DNA of 16,917 bases from JBEKDJ01 sp050014415 (GTDB lineage Bacteria; Desulfobacterota; BSN033; UBA1163). Below the pieces are notes generated by a model. It was not told the origin of the DNA. It searched no databases and was given only the letters and a program-made list of their open reading frames with translations. The translations under genes were made by a program, and so were the position numbers. Numbering within the stretch: the stretch's first letter is position 1; each line of letters begins with the position of its first letter. Below are positions 1 through 7,788 of this stretch, in pieces. The DNA lies in assembly GCA_050014415.1 (NCBI GenBank), contig JBEKDJ010000079.1, forward strand, positions 1-16,917. Direction: 5' to 3'.

Positions 1-725
1 ACCGGGCTAAGTTCTCCGCTGCACACATCACGATAGAATGTTTCTGTGAACCCCTTCAGATCGATGTTTGCTGCATCTAACACCTTGCACAGATTTCGAA
101 GGGGCTCCTGATTGATGAAACCGTTGGAGTGGTAGACATTGAGAAGACCCCCCTTCTTCGCAGCAAGACCGATGTCGATCATGTACTCATAGAAGATTGT
201 AGGCTCCACGTAAGTGTACGCAATAGAACGGGCCCCTGCTTCCCTGGCCTTTTCCACGATTATTTCCGGTGACATTTCATAGCTGTAAACGTCCTCTGGA
301 GAGGCTTGGGAGATCTCCCAATTCTGGCAAAACCTACACTCGAAATTGCATCCTGCCGTTGCCAGCGAAAAAGAGGTGGTGCCAGGAAGGAGATGGAAGA
401 AAGGTTTCTTCTCAATCGGATCCAAATGAACGGCACATGGGTTCCCGTAGACCAGGCTATAATATTTCCCTTCCCGGTTCTCACGAACTCGGCAGAAACC
501 CCGTTTTCCTTTTGAAACTCGACACCGCCTGGGGCAGAGTTCACACCGAATCTCCCCTCCTTCCAACGCGGTAAAATAGGGAGAAAGCTTTGCCTTGATG
601 AAGCCCTTCCTAGCCGTTTGCGCCCGCGAAGTCTTTGGAAAACCGAGGAGGTGACTGGCAGAAAGTGCACAGAAACTCATCCCGCACAACTTCAAAAATT
701 CTCTCTTCGTCATACTTTCATCCAT
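1..725 (-). CDS. amrS: AmmeMemoRadiSam-system radical SAM enzyme (AmrS-like), 3' end outside window
   Basis: Reading the minus strand from 725 gives 241 codons running off the left edge. Residues 61-68 hold a CELCPRRC cluster followed by GKRGFCRVRE. The radical SAM CxxxCxxC motif is at C126/C130/C133 (GCNFECRFCQNWE), followed by YVEPTIFYEY and NIDLKG. This is the signature of the AmrS family, which resembles pyruvate-formate-lyase activators; its substrate is not established. The start at 725 is chosen because AAAGGG lies 5 nt upstream; an in-frame ATG at 713 is the alternative. The N-terminus reads TKREFLK followed by a moderately hydrophobic stretch, which resembles a Tat signal with KR in place of RR and would be odd for a cytosolic radical enzyme. 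The gene lies 140 nt downstream of the transglutaminase-like gene in the same direction. Confidence 0.9.
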   Translation of the reverse strand, partial: MDESMTKREFLKLCGMSFCALSASHLLGFPKTSRAQTARKGFIKAKLSPYFTALEGGEIRCELCPRRCRVSKGKRGFCRVRENREGKYYSLVYGNPCAVHLDPIEKKPFFHLLPGTTSFSLATAGCNFECRFCQNWEISQASPEDVYSYEMSPEIIVEKAREAGARSIAYTYVEPTIFYEYMIDIGLAAKKGGLLNVYHSNGFINQEPLRNLCKVLDAANIDLKGFTETFYRDVCSGELSP

Positions 726-760
726 CGTATCCCTTTCGTCATATCAAGAGCCAATTTCAC

Positions 761-840
761 GAGATTGCCGCGCTCGCGTGCCGAAGTGCTTCAACGCCCA
801 GGCACGTAGTCCCACTGCAGCCGGACTCCTCGCAATGACC
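761..840. repeat. Short palindromic intergenic repeat
   Basis: The spacer between the AmrS and transglutaminase genes is flanked by GAGATTGCCGCG and CGCAATGAC. On the minus strand this gives the TCATTGCGAGG...CGGCAATCTC layout of dispersed intergenic repeats common in deltaproteobacterial-type genomes. Inside are two hairpins: GTGCC 778-782 with GGCAC 801-805, and AGTCC 808-812 with GGACT 823-827. Only one copy is visible here, so repeat status rests on resemblance. Confidence 0.45.
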
Positions 841-865
841 ACATGATTAAACCGCCCACTGCAAC

Positions 866-1564
866 CTACTCTTTCAGAACATCCTCACTCTCAAAATCAA
901 AAAGGCTTTGACCACCTCTCTCTTCGAGCATCCTTATCCATTTACTGACGCGGTCCTCCCCATAGGCTTTTTGCCACGCTCTCACAATGATATCAACAGG
1001 AATGTCAGCATAGACTCCGTGAAACTCGACATATTCCATGAACTTCTGATTTTCCAAATTGTAGGGCTGGAAAAGAGAATCTTCATAGCCATCAAACTCA
1101 AGAGGCGCCACCTTATGTCTGATACACAGATCGCGGTTGAAGGCCGGAGTCGCTTTCACCCATTTCCCCTCCAGATAGAACTCCACAAAGCCGTGATAGA
1201 CAAAAAGGTCACTCCCCATGAAATCGATGAGCTGCTTCGTCGTAAGATGATTACGAACTGTGGCAAAACCAATCCGTGAAGGAATGCCACAGGCCCTCCC
1301 CAGGGCACAAAGGAGAGACGCCTTTGGAACACAGAAACTCCGGCCACGCCTAAAAACATAGCTTGCACGATAATGCTCGGGAAGATAAAAGGGGGAGTAA
1401 GGATCGTAGCGAATGTCATCCCGCACGGCAAGGTAAAGCTTCCTTGCCATCTCAATGGGTTCCTCATCCGCATGAACAATCCTCACGGCATAATCCTGTA
1501 TCATTTTGTGATTACTGTCTATTATCTCTGTTGCGGCCAAATAGGACAGAAGCTCCTGATCCAT
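866..1564 (-). CDS. Transglutaminase-like domain protein
   Basis: A 232-residue protein with the papain-like transglutaminase core. The likely nucleophile is C78 in GRSFCVPKASLLCALGRACG, which leads into IPSRIGFATV. The histidine is H124 in VYHGFVEFYLEGKWVKATP. The third catalytic position appears to be N143 (PAFN) rather than the usual Asp. There is no signal peptide, so a cytosolic location is inferred. Family members act as cysteine proteases, amidases or transglutaminases, and the substrate cannot be told. The purine-rich GAGAAGGAG directly abuts the ATG, so spacing is poor, but an in-frame TGA seven codons upstream leaves no earlier start; M21 is a possible later one. It may be cotranscribed with the AmrS gene. 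Confidence 0.85.
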   Translation of the reverse strand: MDQELLSYLAATEIIDSNHKMIQDYAVRIVHADEEPIEMARKLYLAVRDDIRYDPYSPFYLPEHYRASYVFRRGRSFCVPKASLLCALGRACGIPSRIGFATVRNHLTTKQLIDFMGSDLFVYHGFVEFYLEGKWVKATPAFNRDLCIRHKVAPLEFDGYEDSLFQPYNLENQKFMEYVEFHGVYADIPVDIIVRAWQKAYGEDRVSKWIRMLEERGGQSLFDFESEDVLKE

Positions 1565-1683
1565 CTCCTTCTCGTCAAATCAAAGAGAAAGCTGACAAGG
1601 ACCTGACAGCCATTTCGACGTAATCCAACTCGGAGGGCTCATCGCTCACGAAGGACGAAATCCCAAGTGATTCCCCTCCCCTG

Positions 1684-1816
1684 AGAGACTGTGCCATAAT
1701 CTGCCGTTCGCCCTTCGATATACTCAGGACGAACGGCTAAGCAATTGATATTTATTGTCCATGGTCCGTTCGTGGTGAGCTTGTCGAACCATGAACGGAC
1801 TTACGACACAGTCTCT
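1684..1816. mobile_element. MITE-like palindromic element with terminal inverted repeats
   Basis: Imperfect 16-bp terminal inverted repeats lie at 1684-1699 (AGAGACTGTGCCATAA) and 1801-1816, matching at 14 of 16 positions. They enclose two hairpins. One pairs GCCGTTCG 1703-1710 with CGAACGGC 1730-1737. The other pairs 1764-1776 with 1788-1800 around GAGCTTGTCGA. Both hairpins are of the GTTCG...CTCA/GAGC...CGAAC type seen as dispersed repeats in many bacteria. No open frame of note lies inside. It occupies the 390-bp gap between the transglutaminase and DUF948 genes; the rest of that gap shows nothing clear. Confidence 0.6.
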
Positions 1817-1954
1817 TGCGGATGATTGAGGTATTTTCTAGCTGATGATGCTCCCTTGGGACATCTGATAATAACCCTTTGTGCTTAAATTTGGAATGGG
1901 AACGAATGGGTTTTGGTGGTAGCAAACACACCTCCAGGTTTAGCATCCCTAAGT

Positions 1955-2332
1955 TCAGCGACGAAAGAATTTAACGAAGGATAGTAGCCCCCTGCTTCCG
2001 ATGCTGACAAGAGACGCCACTTTGAACAATGGAAACACCTTCTCTTGTATTTCCCTTTGGAACTCCTGGAGACGGACAGCAATATTTCGTACGGCAACAA
2101 CCCCTTCCTCCATCTGGTCCACCTGTCGGCCAATGGATTGCAGCACATCTTTCGTTTGGTGCAAGACATCATTCACGTTGTGACTGAGGGGTTCAATTTG
2201 AACCTCCAAAGTCTCTATGAGCTTACTCAACTCACACGATGTTCGGTAAACCTGCAGTAGAACCGGGACAAGAAAAAACGCGATGACTAGGACACACGCT
2301 GCAATGACAGTGATGCTGATGGTCAATAGCAT
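1955..2332 (-). CDS. DUF948 membrane protein (YtxG-like)
   Basis: A 125-residue protein starting at ATG 2332, chosen because AAAAGGAG lies 6 nt upstream. A longer frame to 2395 lacks such support. Residues 1-25 form one transmembrane segment (MLLTISITVIAACVLVIAFF). A long amphipathic, heptad-like helix follows (LSKLIETLEVQIEPLSHNVN) and the tail is basic (FVKFFRR). This layout matches DUF948 proteins, whose function is not known biochemically and which usually sit beside YtxH genes, as here. It is probably an inner-membrane protein with a coiled-coil domain. The gap to the upstream YtxH gene is 206 nt. Confidence 0.8.
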   Translation of the reverse strand: MLLTISITVIAACVLVIAFFLVPVLLQVYRTSCELSKLIETLEVQIEPLSHNVNDVLHQTKDVLQSIGRQVDQMEEGVVAVRNIAVRLQEFQREIQEKVFPLFKVASLVSIGSRGLLSFVKFFRR

Positions 2333-2538
2333 ATAGACTCCTTTTCTATTTTGGTCCTTCTCCCAATGGATTTGCAGCAAGGCGCCCTGGTTCAAGGCGT
2401 CGGGTGAAGCGCGTTAACTCACTCGGATCCCCGCCGCTTTGGAATTCTTCTGATAGCGCCTTTGCCGGTCCGAGGAGACTCTGAAGCTCTCGACTATTTC
2501 ACTCGAGTCCTTGTTGAACCCCTACCCAGATCCTTCCT

Positions 2539-2841
2539 CTAGGCCTTTCCCCCCGTCTCTGATTCAGGAAATCTTTTATCCTCTTCCTCAGTGCCTCCAA
2601 AAATCCGCTTGAACGTGAGGCGTGCTTCAGAAAGCTGACGATCGGCTTCCATTTTCAACTCCTTTGCTCGCTCCCCCGCCTTTTCAAGGAGGGCCCGCAC
2701 TTCGTCGGCTTTTCCCTTGAGTTCCCCTCTCAGTTCTTTTCCGGCTTTAGGGGCCAATAGGATGCCTGCCGCCGCACCTACTAAGCCTCCGATCAGAAGT
2801 CCTACCAGGAAATTTCCACCGTGGTTTTTCGTCGGTTCCAT
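2539..2841 (-). CDS. YtxH domain-containing protein
   Basis: A 100-residue protein. An N-terminal glycine-rich hydrophobic segment (NFLVGLLIGGLVGAAAGILL) is followed by APKAGKELR, the YtxH hallmark, then a charged helix (KADEVRALLEKAGERAKELK). It is likely a small membrane-anchored stress protein; the molecular role is unknown in the family. The start at 2841 is preferred because GGAGG lies 8 nt upstream. The ATG at 2847 would leave only 2 nt. The YtxH-DUF948 pairing is common in other bacteria. Confidence 0.85.
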   Translation of the reverse strand: MEPTKNHGGNFLVGLLIGGLVGAAAGILLAPKAGKELRGELKGKADEVRALLEKAGERAKELKMEADRQLSEARLTFKRIFGGTEEEDKRFPESETGGKA

Positions 2842-2876
2842 GATCATCTCCTCCTTCCATATAACTACCCAATCCT

Positions 2877-2906
2877 AAAATACTAATTCATCACCGGCTT
2901 TGTCAA
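2877..2906 (-). promoter_or_regulatory. Sigma70-type promoter for YtxH/DUF948
   Basis: On the minus strand a perfect -35 TTGACA (2906-2901) is separated by 18 bp from TATTTT (2882-2877). Transcription would begin near 2870, giving a leader of about 30 nt to the ATG at 2841. Confidence 0.6.
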
Positions 2907-2961
2907 GTTCAAAACGTTGTTCTTTAGTGCGCAACCAGGGGCTTACTAAGAGGTTAGTTCA

Positions 2962-2991
2962 TTGACAAAGGAGCCTAAAACCCTTTATAGA
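2962..2991 (+). promoter_or_regulatory. Sigma70-type promoter for galE
   Basis: TTGACA at 2962-2967 and TATAGA at 2986-2991 with 18 bp between. Transcription would start near 2998, about 34 nt before the galE ATG. It is divergent from the YtxH promoter, about 55 bp apart. Confidence 0.6.
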
Positions 2992-3031
2992 TTTTTGTGG
3001 AATCAAGTTCACTATTAGTTGAAAGCCTGAT

Positions 3032-4021
3032 ATGTCTAACATACTCGTGACCGGGGGCGCGGGCTACATCGGTAGTCATGTAGTCAAGGAACTTCTCCGT
3101 CAGGGCGATCAACCCGTCGTTTACGATAACCTCCAGGCTGGACATCGAGGGGCCGTACGAAATGCCATTTTCGTACAAGGGGATTTAGCCGATCCAGAGA
3201 AACTGAGAGACACCCTTCGATCTTACTCCATCCAGGCTGTCATGCATTTTGCTGCCGACTCCCTGGTTGGGGAATCGGTGAAAAATCCGTTGAAATATTT
3301 CAATAATAACGTGAAAAACAGCATTCAACTAGTTGAAATAATGGATGATCTTGATGTCAGGGAAATCGTTTTTTCCTCTTCGGCTGCGGTCTATGGAGAA
3401 CCCGAAAGGATCCCCATGCCGGAAGACCATCCGTGCGCTCCAATGAACCCATACGGTGAGACGAAATGGATCTTTGAGAGACTACTGCAGGCCTTTTGTG
3501 AGGCGGGGAAAATGGACTACATCACGCTAAGGTATTTCAATGCAGCAGGAGCCGATCCAGAAGGCGAACTGGGGGAAGATCACTCCCCGGAAACCCACCT
3601 GATTCCCATCGCTCTTATGGCAGCGCTGAGCGGGCAGTCTATCCCTGTTTTCGGTTCAGACTATGATACGCCCGATGGCACCTGCATTCGCGACTATATC
3701 CACGTCATAGATCTTGCTCATGCCCATATCTTAGCCCTCAAAAGACTGAAGAAAAGAGGAAACCCTGTAGTTTATAACTTGGGGAACGGGAATGGATATT
3801 CGGTGAGAGAGGTGATCGAGACGGTGAGAAAGGTGACAAAGAAAAGAGTCGTTTCCACCGAGGCACCAAGGAGGCCAGGGGATCCCGCTCGATTGGTGGC
3901 AAGTTCAGATAAGATCAGAAAAGAGCTGGGTTGGAAACCCAGATATCTGGACCTGGAGACAATTGTTGAAACAGCCTGGCAATGGCATAGGAACCATCCT
4001 GACGGTTATAAAGACAAGTAA
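3032..4021 (+). CDS. galE: UDP-glucose 4-epimerase
   Basis: A 329-residue extended short-chain dehydrogenase that interconverts UDP-glucose and UDP-galactose with bound NAD. The Rossmann motif GGAGYIGSH is at residues 8-16. The catalytic serine region is SSSAAVYG (115-122), and the YxxxK pair is Y141/K145 in NPYGETK. LRYFNAAGADP and the C-terminal RPGDPARLVASSDK segment are typical of GalE. Length is close to the family norm (about 330-340). The ribosome site is weak (GAAAG about 9 nt upstream). It supplies UDP-sugars for envelope polysaccharide. purF follows on the same strand after a 186-bp repeat-like gap. Confidence 0.96.
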   Translation: MSNILVTGGAGYIGSHVVKELLRQGDQPVVYDNLQAGHRGAVRNAIFVQGDLADPEKLRDTLRSYSIQAVMHFAADSLVGESVKNPLKYFNNNVKNSIQLVEIMDDLDVREIVFSSSAAVYGEPERIPMPEDHPCAPMNPYGETKWIFERLLQAFCEAGKMDYITLRYFNAAGADPEGELGEDHSPETHLIPIALMAALSGQSIPVFGSDYDTPDGTCIRDYIHVIDLAHAHILALKRLKKRGNPVVYNLGNGNGYSVREVIETVRKVTKKRVVSTEAPRRPGDPARLVASSDKIRKELGWKPRYLDLETIVETAWQWHRNHPDGYKDK

Positions 4022-4207
4022 TCATATTCAAATAAAGCCAGTAAAATTTGAAAGTGCAAAATCCAAATGTCAAGTGAAAGTTAAAGTTCCAAATCAAGCA
4101 TATTCATTGTTGGGGCGTTGGATTTTATTTGGCATTCGAGCTTTGGCATTTTGGTTATCAGGAGTTCATTCGGATTTCATTTCCAATAGAATATTCGGAG
4201 AAAAGAG
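4022..4207. repeat. Degenerate A/T-rich inverted repeat between galE and purF
   Basis: The left half (about 4040-4100) carries AAAATCCAAATGTCAAG and TTCCAAATC. The right half (about 4120-4185) carries TTGGATTTTATTTGGCATT and TTTGGCATTTTGG, roughly the reverse complement of the left words. The block could fold into a long imperfect hairpin. Similar CCAAAT/ATTTGG-rich spacers occur between genes in many uncultured genomes. No coding potential was recognised. The purF ribosome site (GGAG 4197-4200) lies at its right edge. Confidence 0.4.
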
Positions 4208-5557
4208 ATGTGTGGCATTTTTGGCATCTTCAATCATCCTGAGGCATCCAATCTCACCTACTTAGGGCTCTATGCCCTTCAACACCGAGGTCAGGAGAGT
4301 GCTGGCATTGTGTCTTCCGACCGAAAATGCCTTCATCACTACCGACAGATGGGGCTGGTTTCCGAGGTCTTCACCCGGGACACTCTGAGAAAACTCACCG
4401 GAAAGGATGCGATCGGGCATGTGCGATATTCTACGGCCGGATCGAGCGAGCTCAAGAATGCTCAGCCTTTCTTGGTGGATTACGCCAAGGGTGGCATGGC
4501 CATCGCACACAATGGTAACTTAACCAATGCCATGCTTATTCGGAGTGAACTGGAAGCAAGCGGCTCAATCTTCCAGTCAAACATGGATACGGAGGTGATC
4601 ATTCACCTCATTGCCCACTCCAAGGAGAAGACCTTTGCTGAGCGGACGATCCATGGCCTCAAGCAGGTTGAAGGAGCCTACTCGTTGCTTTTCCTAACAG
4701 AGAATGAGATGGTGGCAGCCCGCGATCCCCATGGCTTCAGGCCTTTGCTCCTGGGCCAACTCAAGGATGCACCGGTCATTGCCTCTGAGACCTGCGCCTT
4801 TGATCTCATCGGTGCTCAGTTCTTGAGGGAGATCGAACCTGGGGAGGTTCTCCTTATTAATATGGACGGCATCCGGTCCTTCAAACCTTTTTCCCGGAAA
4901 CGACATGCACAATGCATCTTCGAGTTCATCTACTTCGCCCGACCCGACAGTTTCATCTTCAACCGAAATGTCTATGAGGTGAGAAAATCGCTCGGGGTCC
5001 AGCTTGCAAAGGAATCACCGGCAGATGTCGAAATGGTCGTTCCCATCCCGGATTCCGGATTTCCCGCAACAATGGGCTATGCTACCGAATCGAAGCTCCC
5101 TTTGGAGCTTGGCATGATTCGAAATCACTATGTGGGGCGAACCTTCATCGAGCCGGAGCAATCGATCCGCCACTTTGGTGTGAAGATCAAACTAAATCCT
5201 GTGAAGGGCTTGATGGAGGGCAAGAGGATCGTCACTGTCGATGACTCCATCGTCCGCGCCACCACCAGCCGAAAGATCAACAAGATGTTTCGACATGCTG
5301 GCGCCAAGGAGGTCCATGTGAGGATTAGCTCCCCACCGATCACCCACCCTTGTTTTTTCGGTATCGATACACCAAGAAAATCCGAGCTGATCGCTTCCTC
5401 CCATTCGGTGAAGGAGATTCAGAGGTATATCGGTGCCAGCTCTCTGCATTACTTGAGTTTGGAGGGATTGATGGGATGCGTGAGAGATGAAGCTGAACAA
5501 TTCTGTTACGCTTGCTTTACGGGCGATTACTGTCTTCCTTGTGCAGGCGAAATATAG
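4208..5557 (+). CDS. purF: Amidophosphoribosyltransferase
   Basis: A 449-residue enzyme that catalyses the first step of purine synthesis, making phosphoribosylamine from PRPP and glutamine. The N-terminal nucleophile is C2 (MCGIFGIF), followed by ALQHRGQESAGI. The PRPP loop is IVTVDDSIVRATT near residues 341-353. Cysteines at 236 (AQCIFEF), 382 (HPCFFGID), 433 and 436 (CYACFTG) match the four [4Fe-4S] ligands of the Bacillus-type enzyme, so an oxygen-sensitive cluster form is expected. There is no propeptide: Cys follows Met directly, as in the E. coli type, so Met removal alone would mature it. No other purine gene is adjacent. Confidence 0.96.
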   Translation: MCGIFGIFNHPEASNLTYLGLYALQHRGQESAGIVSSDRKCLHHYRQMGLVSEVFTRDTLRKLTGKDAIGHVRYSTAGSSELKNAQPFLVDYAKGGMAIAHNGNLTNAMLIRSELEASGSIFQSNMDTEVIIHLIAHSKEKTFAERTIHGLKQVEGAYSLLFLTENEMVAARDPHGFRPLLLGQLKDAPVIASETCAFDLIGAQFLREIEPGEVLLINMDGIRSFKPFSRKRHAQCIFEFIYFARPDSFIFNRNVYEVRKSLGVQLAKESPADVEMVVPIPDSGFPATMGYATESKLPLELGMIRNHYVGRTFIEPEQSIRHFGVKIKLNPVKGLMEGKRIVTVDDSIVRATTSRKINKMFRHAGAKEVHVRISSPPITHPCFFGIDTPRKSELIASSHSVKEIQRYIGASSLHYLSLEGLMGCVRDEAEQFCYACFTGDYCLPCAGEI

Positions 5558-5607
5558 TCTTTCCCGTCTGATCGAAGATTTCTTCCCGTTGAGTTCTTTC
5601 TTTGTGG

Positions 5608-5624
5608 TCCTGTTTACAACAGGA
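5608..5624. other. Hairpin between convergent purF and DUF4337 genes
   Basis: TCCTGTT 5608-5614 pairs with AACAGGA 5618-5624 around a 3-nt loop. It lies 51 nt after the purF stop and 26 nt beyond the DUF4337 stop. It may serve as a bidirectional terminator, but neither strand has a clear U-tract after it. Confidence 0.3.
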
Positions 5625-5649
5625 TTCATCTCGCATTGACTTCAATCTT

Positions 5650-6237
5650 TTAATGAAGAAAAGGGATCCGAAAGATCAGGAAGTAGCCGTTCAGAGACAT
5701 GACGGTTCCCAGCAGAGCAGAGGCGATGGAAAAATAGTAGACAGGCCGGGAACCCGCAAGGATTGAAATGGAAGCCATGACGATGGCGATCTGAAGCAGA
5801 ACTTCACCATAGTCAAAGTAGGGATCCTTGCTTCGGTTTACATCGCGCTCGTGTTCGAGTTTCTTGGCCTCCTTTTCAATCTCCTTCTTCTCAGAGGCGA
5901 AACGGCTCTCCTCTTCGTCCATTTTCTTGAGGAGGGATTCGGATTTTTCCTTGGCCTCGGGTCTCATCGACTCCTTTCGATCAAGAAGGTTCGCCTCCAA
6001 AGAAATCCTCAGGCCCCGGTAGAGATGCTCACGGATCGCCTTCGCCTGGTAGAATCCCCACTGATCCGAGGATTGCTGCTGGGCCAGGAGCATCTCCTTC
6101 ATGGCGTTGTTTCCCCCCAGAGAGGTGACGGCGAGAACGACCGCGAAGATCGCCGTGGTCAGTGCCACGCGCTTCGTAAATGTCTTCTTGCTTATCTCTT
6201 CAAGTTCCTCCGCGTTCGGAAGTTCAGTTTCAGGCAT
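5650..6237 (-). CDS. DUF4337 membrane protein
   Basis: A 195-residue protein with a charged N-terminus (residues 1-23). One transmembrane segment is near 24-42 (RVALTTAIFAVVLAVTSLGG). A charged helical middle section follows (KKMDEEESRFASEKKEIEKE). Two C-terminal hydrophobic segments (LLQIAIVMASISILAG and YFSIASALLGTVMSLNGYF) end the protein. NNAMKEMLLAQQQSSDQWGFYQAK is characteristic of DUF4337. Function is unknown. AAGGAGG lies 9 nt before the ATG and supports the start. It is convergent with purF. Confidence 0.85.
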   Translation of the reverse strand: MPETELPNAEELEEISKKTFTKRVALTTAIFAVVLAVTSLGGNNAMKEMLLAQQQSSDQWGFYQAKAIREHLYRGLRISLEANLLDRKESMRPEAKEKSESLLKKMDEEESRFASEKKEIEKEAKKLEHERDVNRSKDPYFDYGEVLLQIAIVMASISILAGSRPVYYFSIASALLGTVMSLNGYFLIFRIPFLH

Positions 6238-6295
6238 ATCCCGTCTCCTCCTTGTCGATCAGGGAATCAAAACGGCCTCAGCAAAGGGTGGGACC

Positions 6296-6480
6296 TTATT
6301 CATAGATCAAGTTGAACAGTTTCTCGGCTAGCTCTCTATCCAGTTCTTTGAGAAGTCGATATTCCTCCAAAGCAGAGCCCCATAGACCTTCATTCTTTTG
6401 TTAAGAATCACACTCGTAAGTCACACCCTTTTCCCTCAACCTCTCGGCGAAGGTTTGGGCTTAATCGTCTTTACTCTCTT
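6296..6480 (-). pseudogene. Possible remnant coding stretch with in-frame stops
   Basis: One minus-strand frame reads AQTFAERLREKGVTYECDS, stop, then QKNEGLWGSALEEYRLLKEL and on through DRELAEKLFNLIYE, stop (6298-6296). A further stop precedes the first segment. The composition is protein-like, with charged amphipathic helices, but two in-frame TAA codons break it and no start or ribosome site is evident. It overlaps the 3' end of the small hypothetical gene at 6436 in another frame. It may be the decayed end of a longer ancestral gene. The family is not recognised. Confidence 0.25.
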
Positions 6481-6729
6481 TCTTTGTCCTGCCTTCAAAC
6501 CAATTCTCGTTGCTTTTTTCAACTCATTGACACCCGTGATCAATTTCTCCCATTCTGACCGTATTGCCTTTTTCTCCCTTTCTACTCTTAAGATCCGACG
6601 ATAGAGCGAAAGGACACGCAGAGCAACCTTTGCTTTCTCGTCGTCCTCTTGTTTTCCATCACAGAAATCTTTGAGATATTTCTCCGCTGTGGTTACCAAT
6701 GGTTTGAACAGCTCTGAATCCTTCTTCAT
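6436..6729 (-). CDS. Small hypothetical protein
   Basis: A 97-residue, strongly charged and probably helical protein (FKPLVTTAEKYLKDF, KVALRVLSLYRRILRVEREK) with a basic tail (KRVKTIKPKPSPRG). GGAGG lies 5 nt before the second ATG (6729), which is preferred over the ATG at 6732. There are no membrane segments and no recognised domain. The protein-like frame after its stop hints that the C-terminus may be shortened by a frameshift. Confidence 0.5.
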   Translation of the reverse strand: MKKDSELFKPLVTTAEKYLKDFCDGKQEDDEKAKVALRVLSLYRRILRVEREKKAIRSEWEKLITGVNELKKATRIGLKAGQRKRVKTIKPKPSPRG

Positions 6730-6870
6730 CATTTCCTCCGATCTTCACTTCTGCTCTCTCCTATCACATAAGAAATCTTACCAACAAATGCATTGGAATT
6801 CAAGAAAGAAATCGGCAGGAAGAAATCAGCAGCGATATCATATACAGCGACATTAATCACAGCAAAGGGA

Positions 6871-6978
6871 GTCATTCCTGCCCCGTATCAAGTACGGGGT
6901 AAACTCCATCAGGAATCAAGAAAACACTGGGAGCCCTCGTATCGAATAAGGGGCAGGCTCAGGCAAGCCCGGAATGAC
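6871..6978. repeat. Palindromic dispersed repeat
   Basis: The ends are inverted: GTCATTCCTG at 6871-6880 and CCGGAATGAC at 6969-6978. A hairpin lies inside, CCCCGTA 6881-6887 with TACGGGG 6893-6899, and a second GGGGCAGGCT word lies near 6951. GTCATTCC...GGAATGAC elements with CCCCGTA stems are a familiar dispersed-repeat type. It is the only feature recognised in the 361-bp gap 6730-7090 between the small hypothetical gene and pyrE. Confidence 0.5.
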
Positions 6979-7090
6979 AACCTCAGTAGAGACTCATGAC
7001 GTGATATATGGAACAGGTTTACGTTGAGGTACGGTGGGTCTCAAGAACTCATTTGGAATGATCTGAGGAAGGATCCTGATCCATTCTCTT

Positions 7091-7777
7091 TTAGGTTGGG
7101 AGGGCTTGAGCGACCTGGCTTTCTTCTTCGATATATCTTCTCAGCGTCTCATAAATCCCATTCTCAATTAGCCCTTCGGTATGAAGCCAAGTCATTGCGT
7201 CCGATATCCTGAACAGGACATGGGGTTCAATCCGGGATGATCGAAGCCTTTGCTGCCCTCCTTGCTCCCGATCCAGAAGCACGACCAGTTCGTTAACGAC
7301 TCCGCCTTGATCCCTGACCACTTCTGCCGCTTCAATCACGCTCTCTCCTGTCGTGATGAGGTCATCCACGATGAGGACTCGATCATTTCTCTCAAGAATC
7401 CCTTCGATCTTCTTCCTCACCCCGTGCTCCTTCCGAGCTTGTCGGTAATAGATCAAGGGAAGACCCAACTTCTGACTCACCACCGTGGCAAAGGGGACGC
7501 CAGCGGTCGGCACTCCCAATATCCTGTCGATCTTATCCTTCCCGATCTCGTTGAGGATAATTCGTGTCAAGGAATTGGCGATCCAGTCCATAGTGATCGG
7601 GCTCGAAATAGTCTGTCTCAGGTCGATATAGTAAGGACTCTTTTTCCCAGAGGATAGAATATAGTCTCCAAACTTGATCGCATTGTTCTTGATAAGAAGA
7701 ATCCCAACCTGTTTCATAAGGAAGAGCTTCTCCTCTTTCCAGATCCTTTTCTCAATCTCGTCGAGCATCAAGATCAT
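7091..7777 (-). CDS. pyrE: Orotate phosphoribosyltransferase
   Basis: A 228-residue enzyme that converts orotate and PRPP to OMP, the fifth step of UMP synthesis. The substrate-binding region reads NNAIKFGDYILSSGKKSPYY followed by IDLR (residues 31-54). The PRPP loop is VLIVDDLITTGES (134-146). GVPTAGVPFATVVSQKLGLP is also typical. AGAAGGT 7 nt before the ATG at 7777 supports that start, but homologues usually begin near M21, so the first 20 residues are uncertain. No pyrF is visible. The gene lies alone, on the same strand as the argF-pyrC-pyrB-arcC cluster but separated from it by a divergent tautomerase gene. Confidence 0.94.
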   Translation of the reverse strand: MILMLDEIEKRIWKEEKLFLMKQVGILLIKNNAIKFGDYILSSGKKSPYYIDLRQTISSPITMDWIANSLTRIILNEIGKDKIDRILGVPTAGVPFATVVSQKLGLPLIYYRQARKEHGVRKKIEGILERNDRVLIVDDLITTGESVIEAAEVVRDQGGVVNELVVLLDREQGGQQRLRSSRIEPHVLFRISDAMTWLHTEGLIENGIYETLRRYIEEESQVAQALPT

Positions 7778-7788
7778 ATAAATTACCT

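Noticed and set aside
269..838. Several short frames on both strands at 260-838
   Set aside because: They overlap the AmrS gene, whose own minus-strand frame shows clear family motifs, or fall in the adjoining repeat.
2333..2538. Minus-strand frame reading SRELQSLLGPAKALSEEFQSG in the gap between YtxH and DUF948
   Set aside because: Protein-like in composition, but an in-frame TGA lies just upstream, no start codon with a ribosome site was seen, and no family was recognised.
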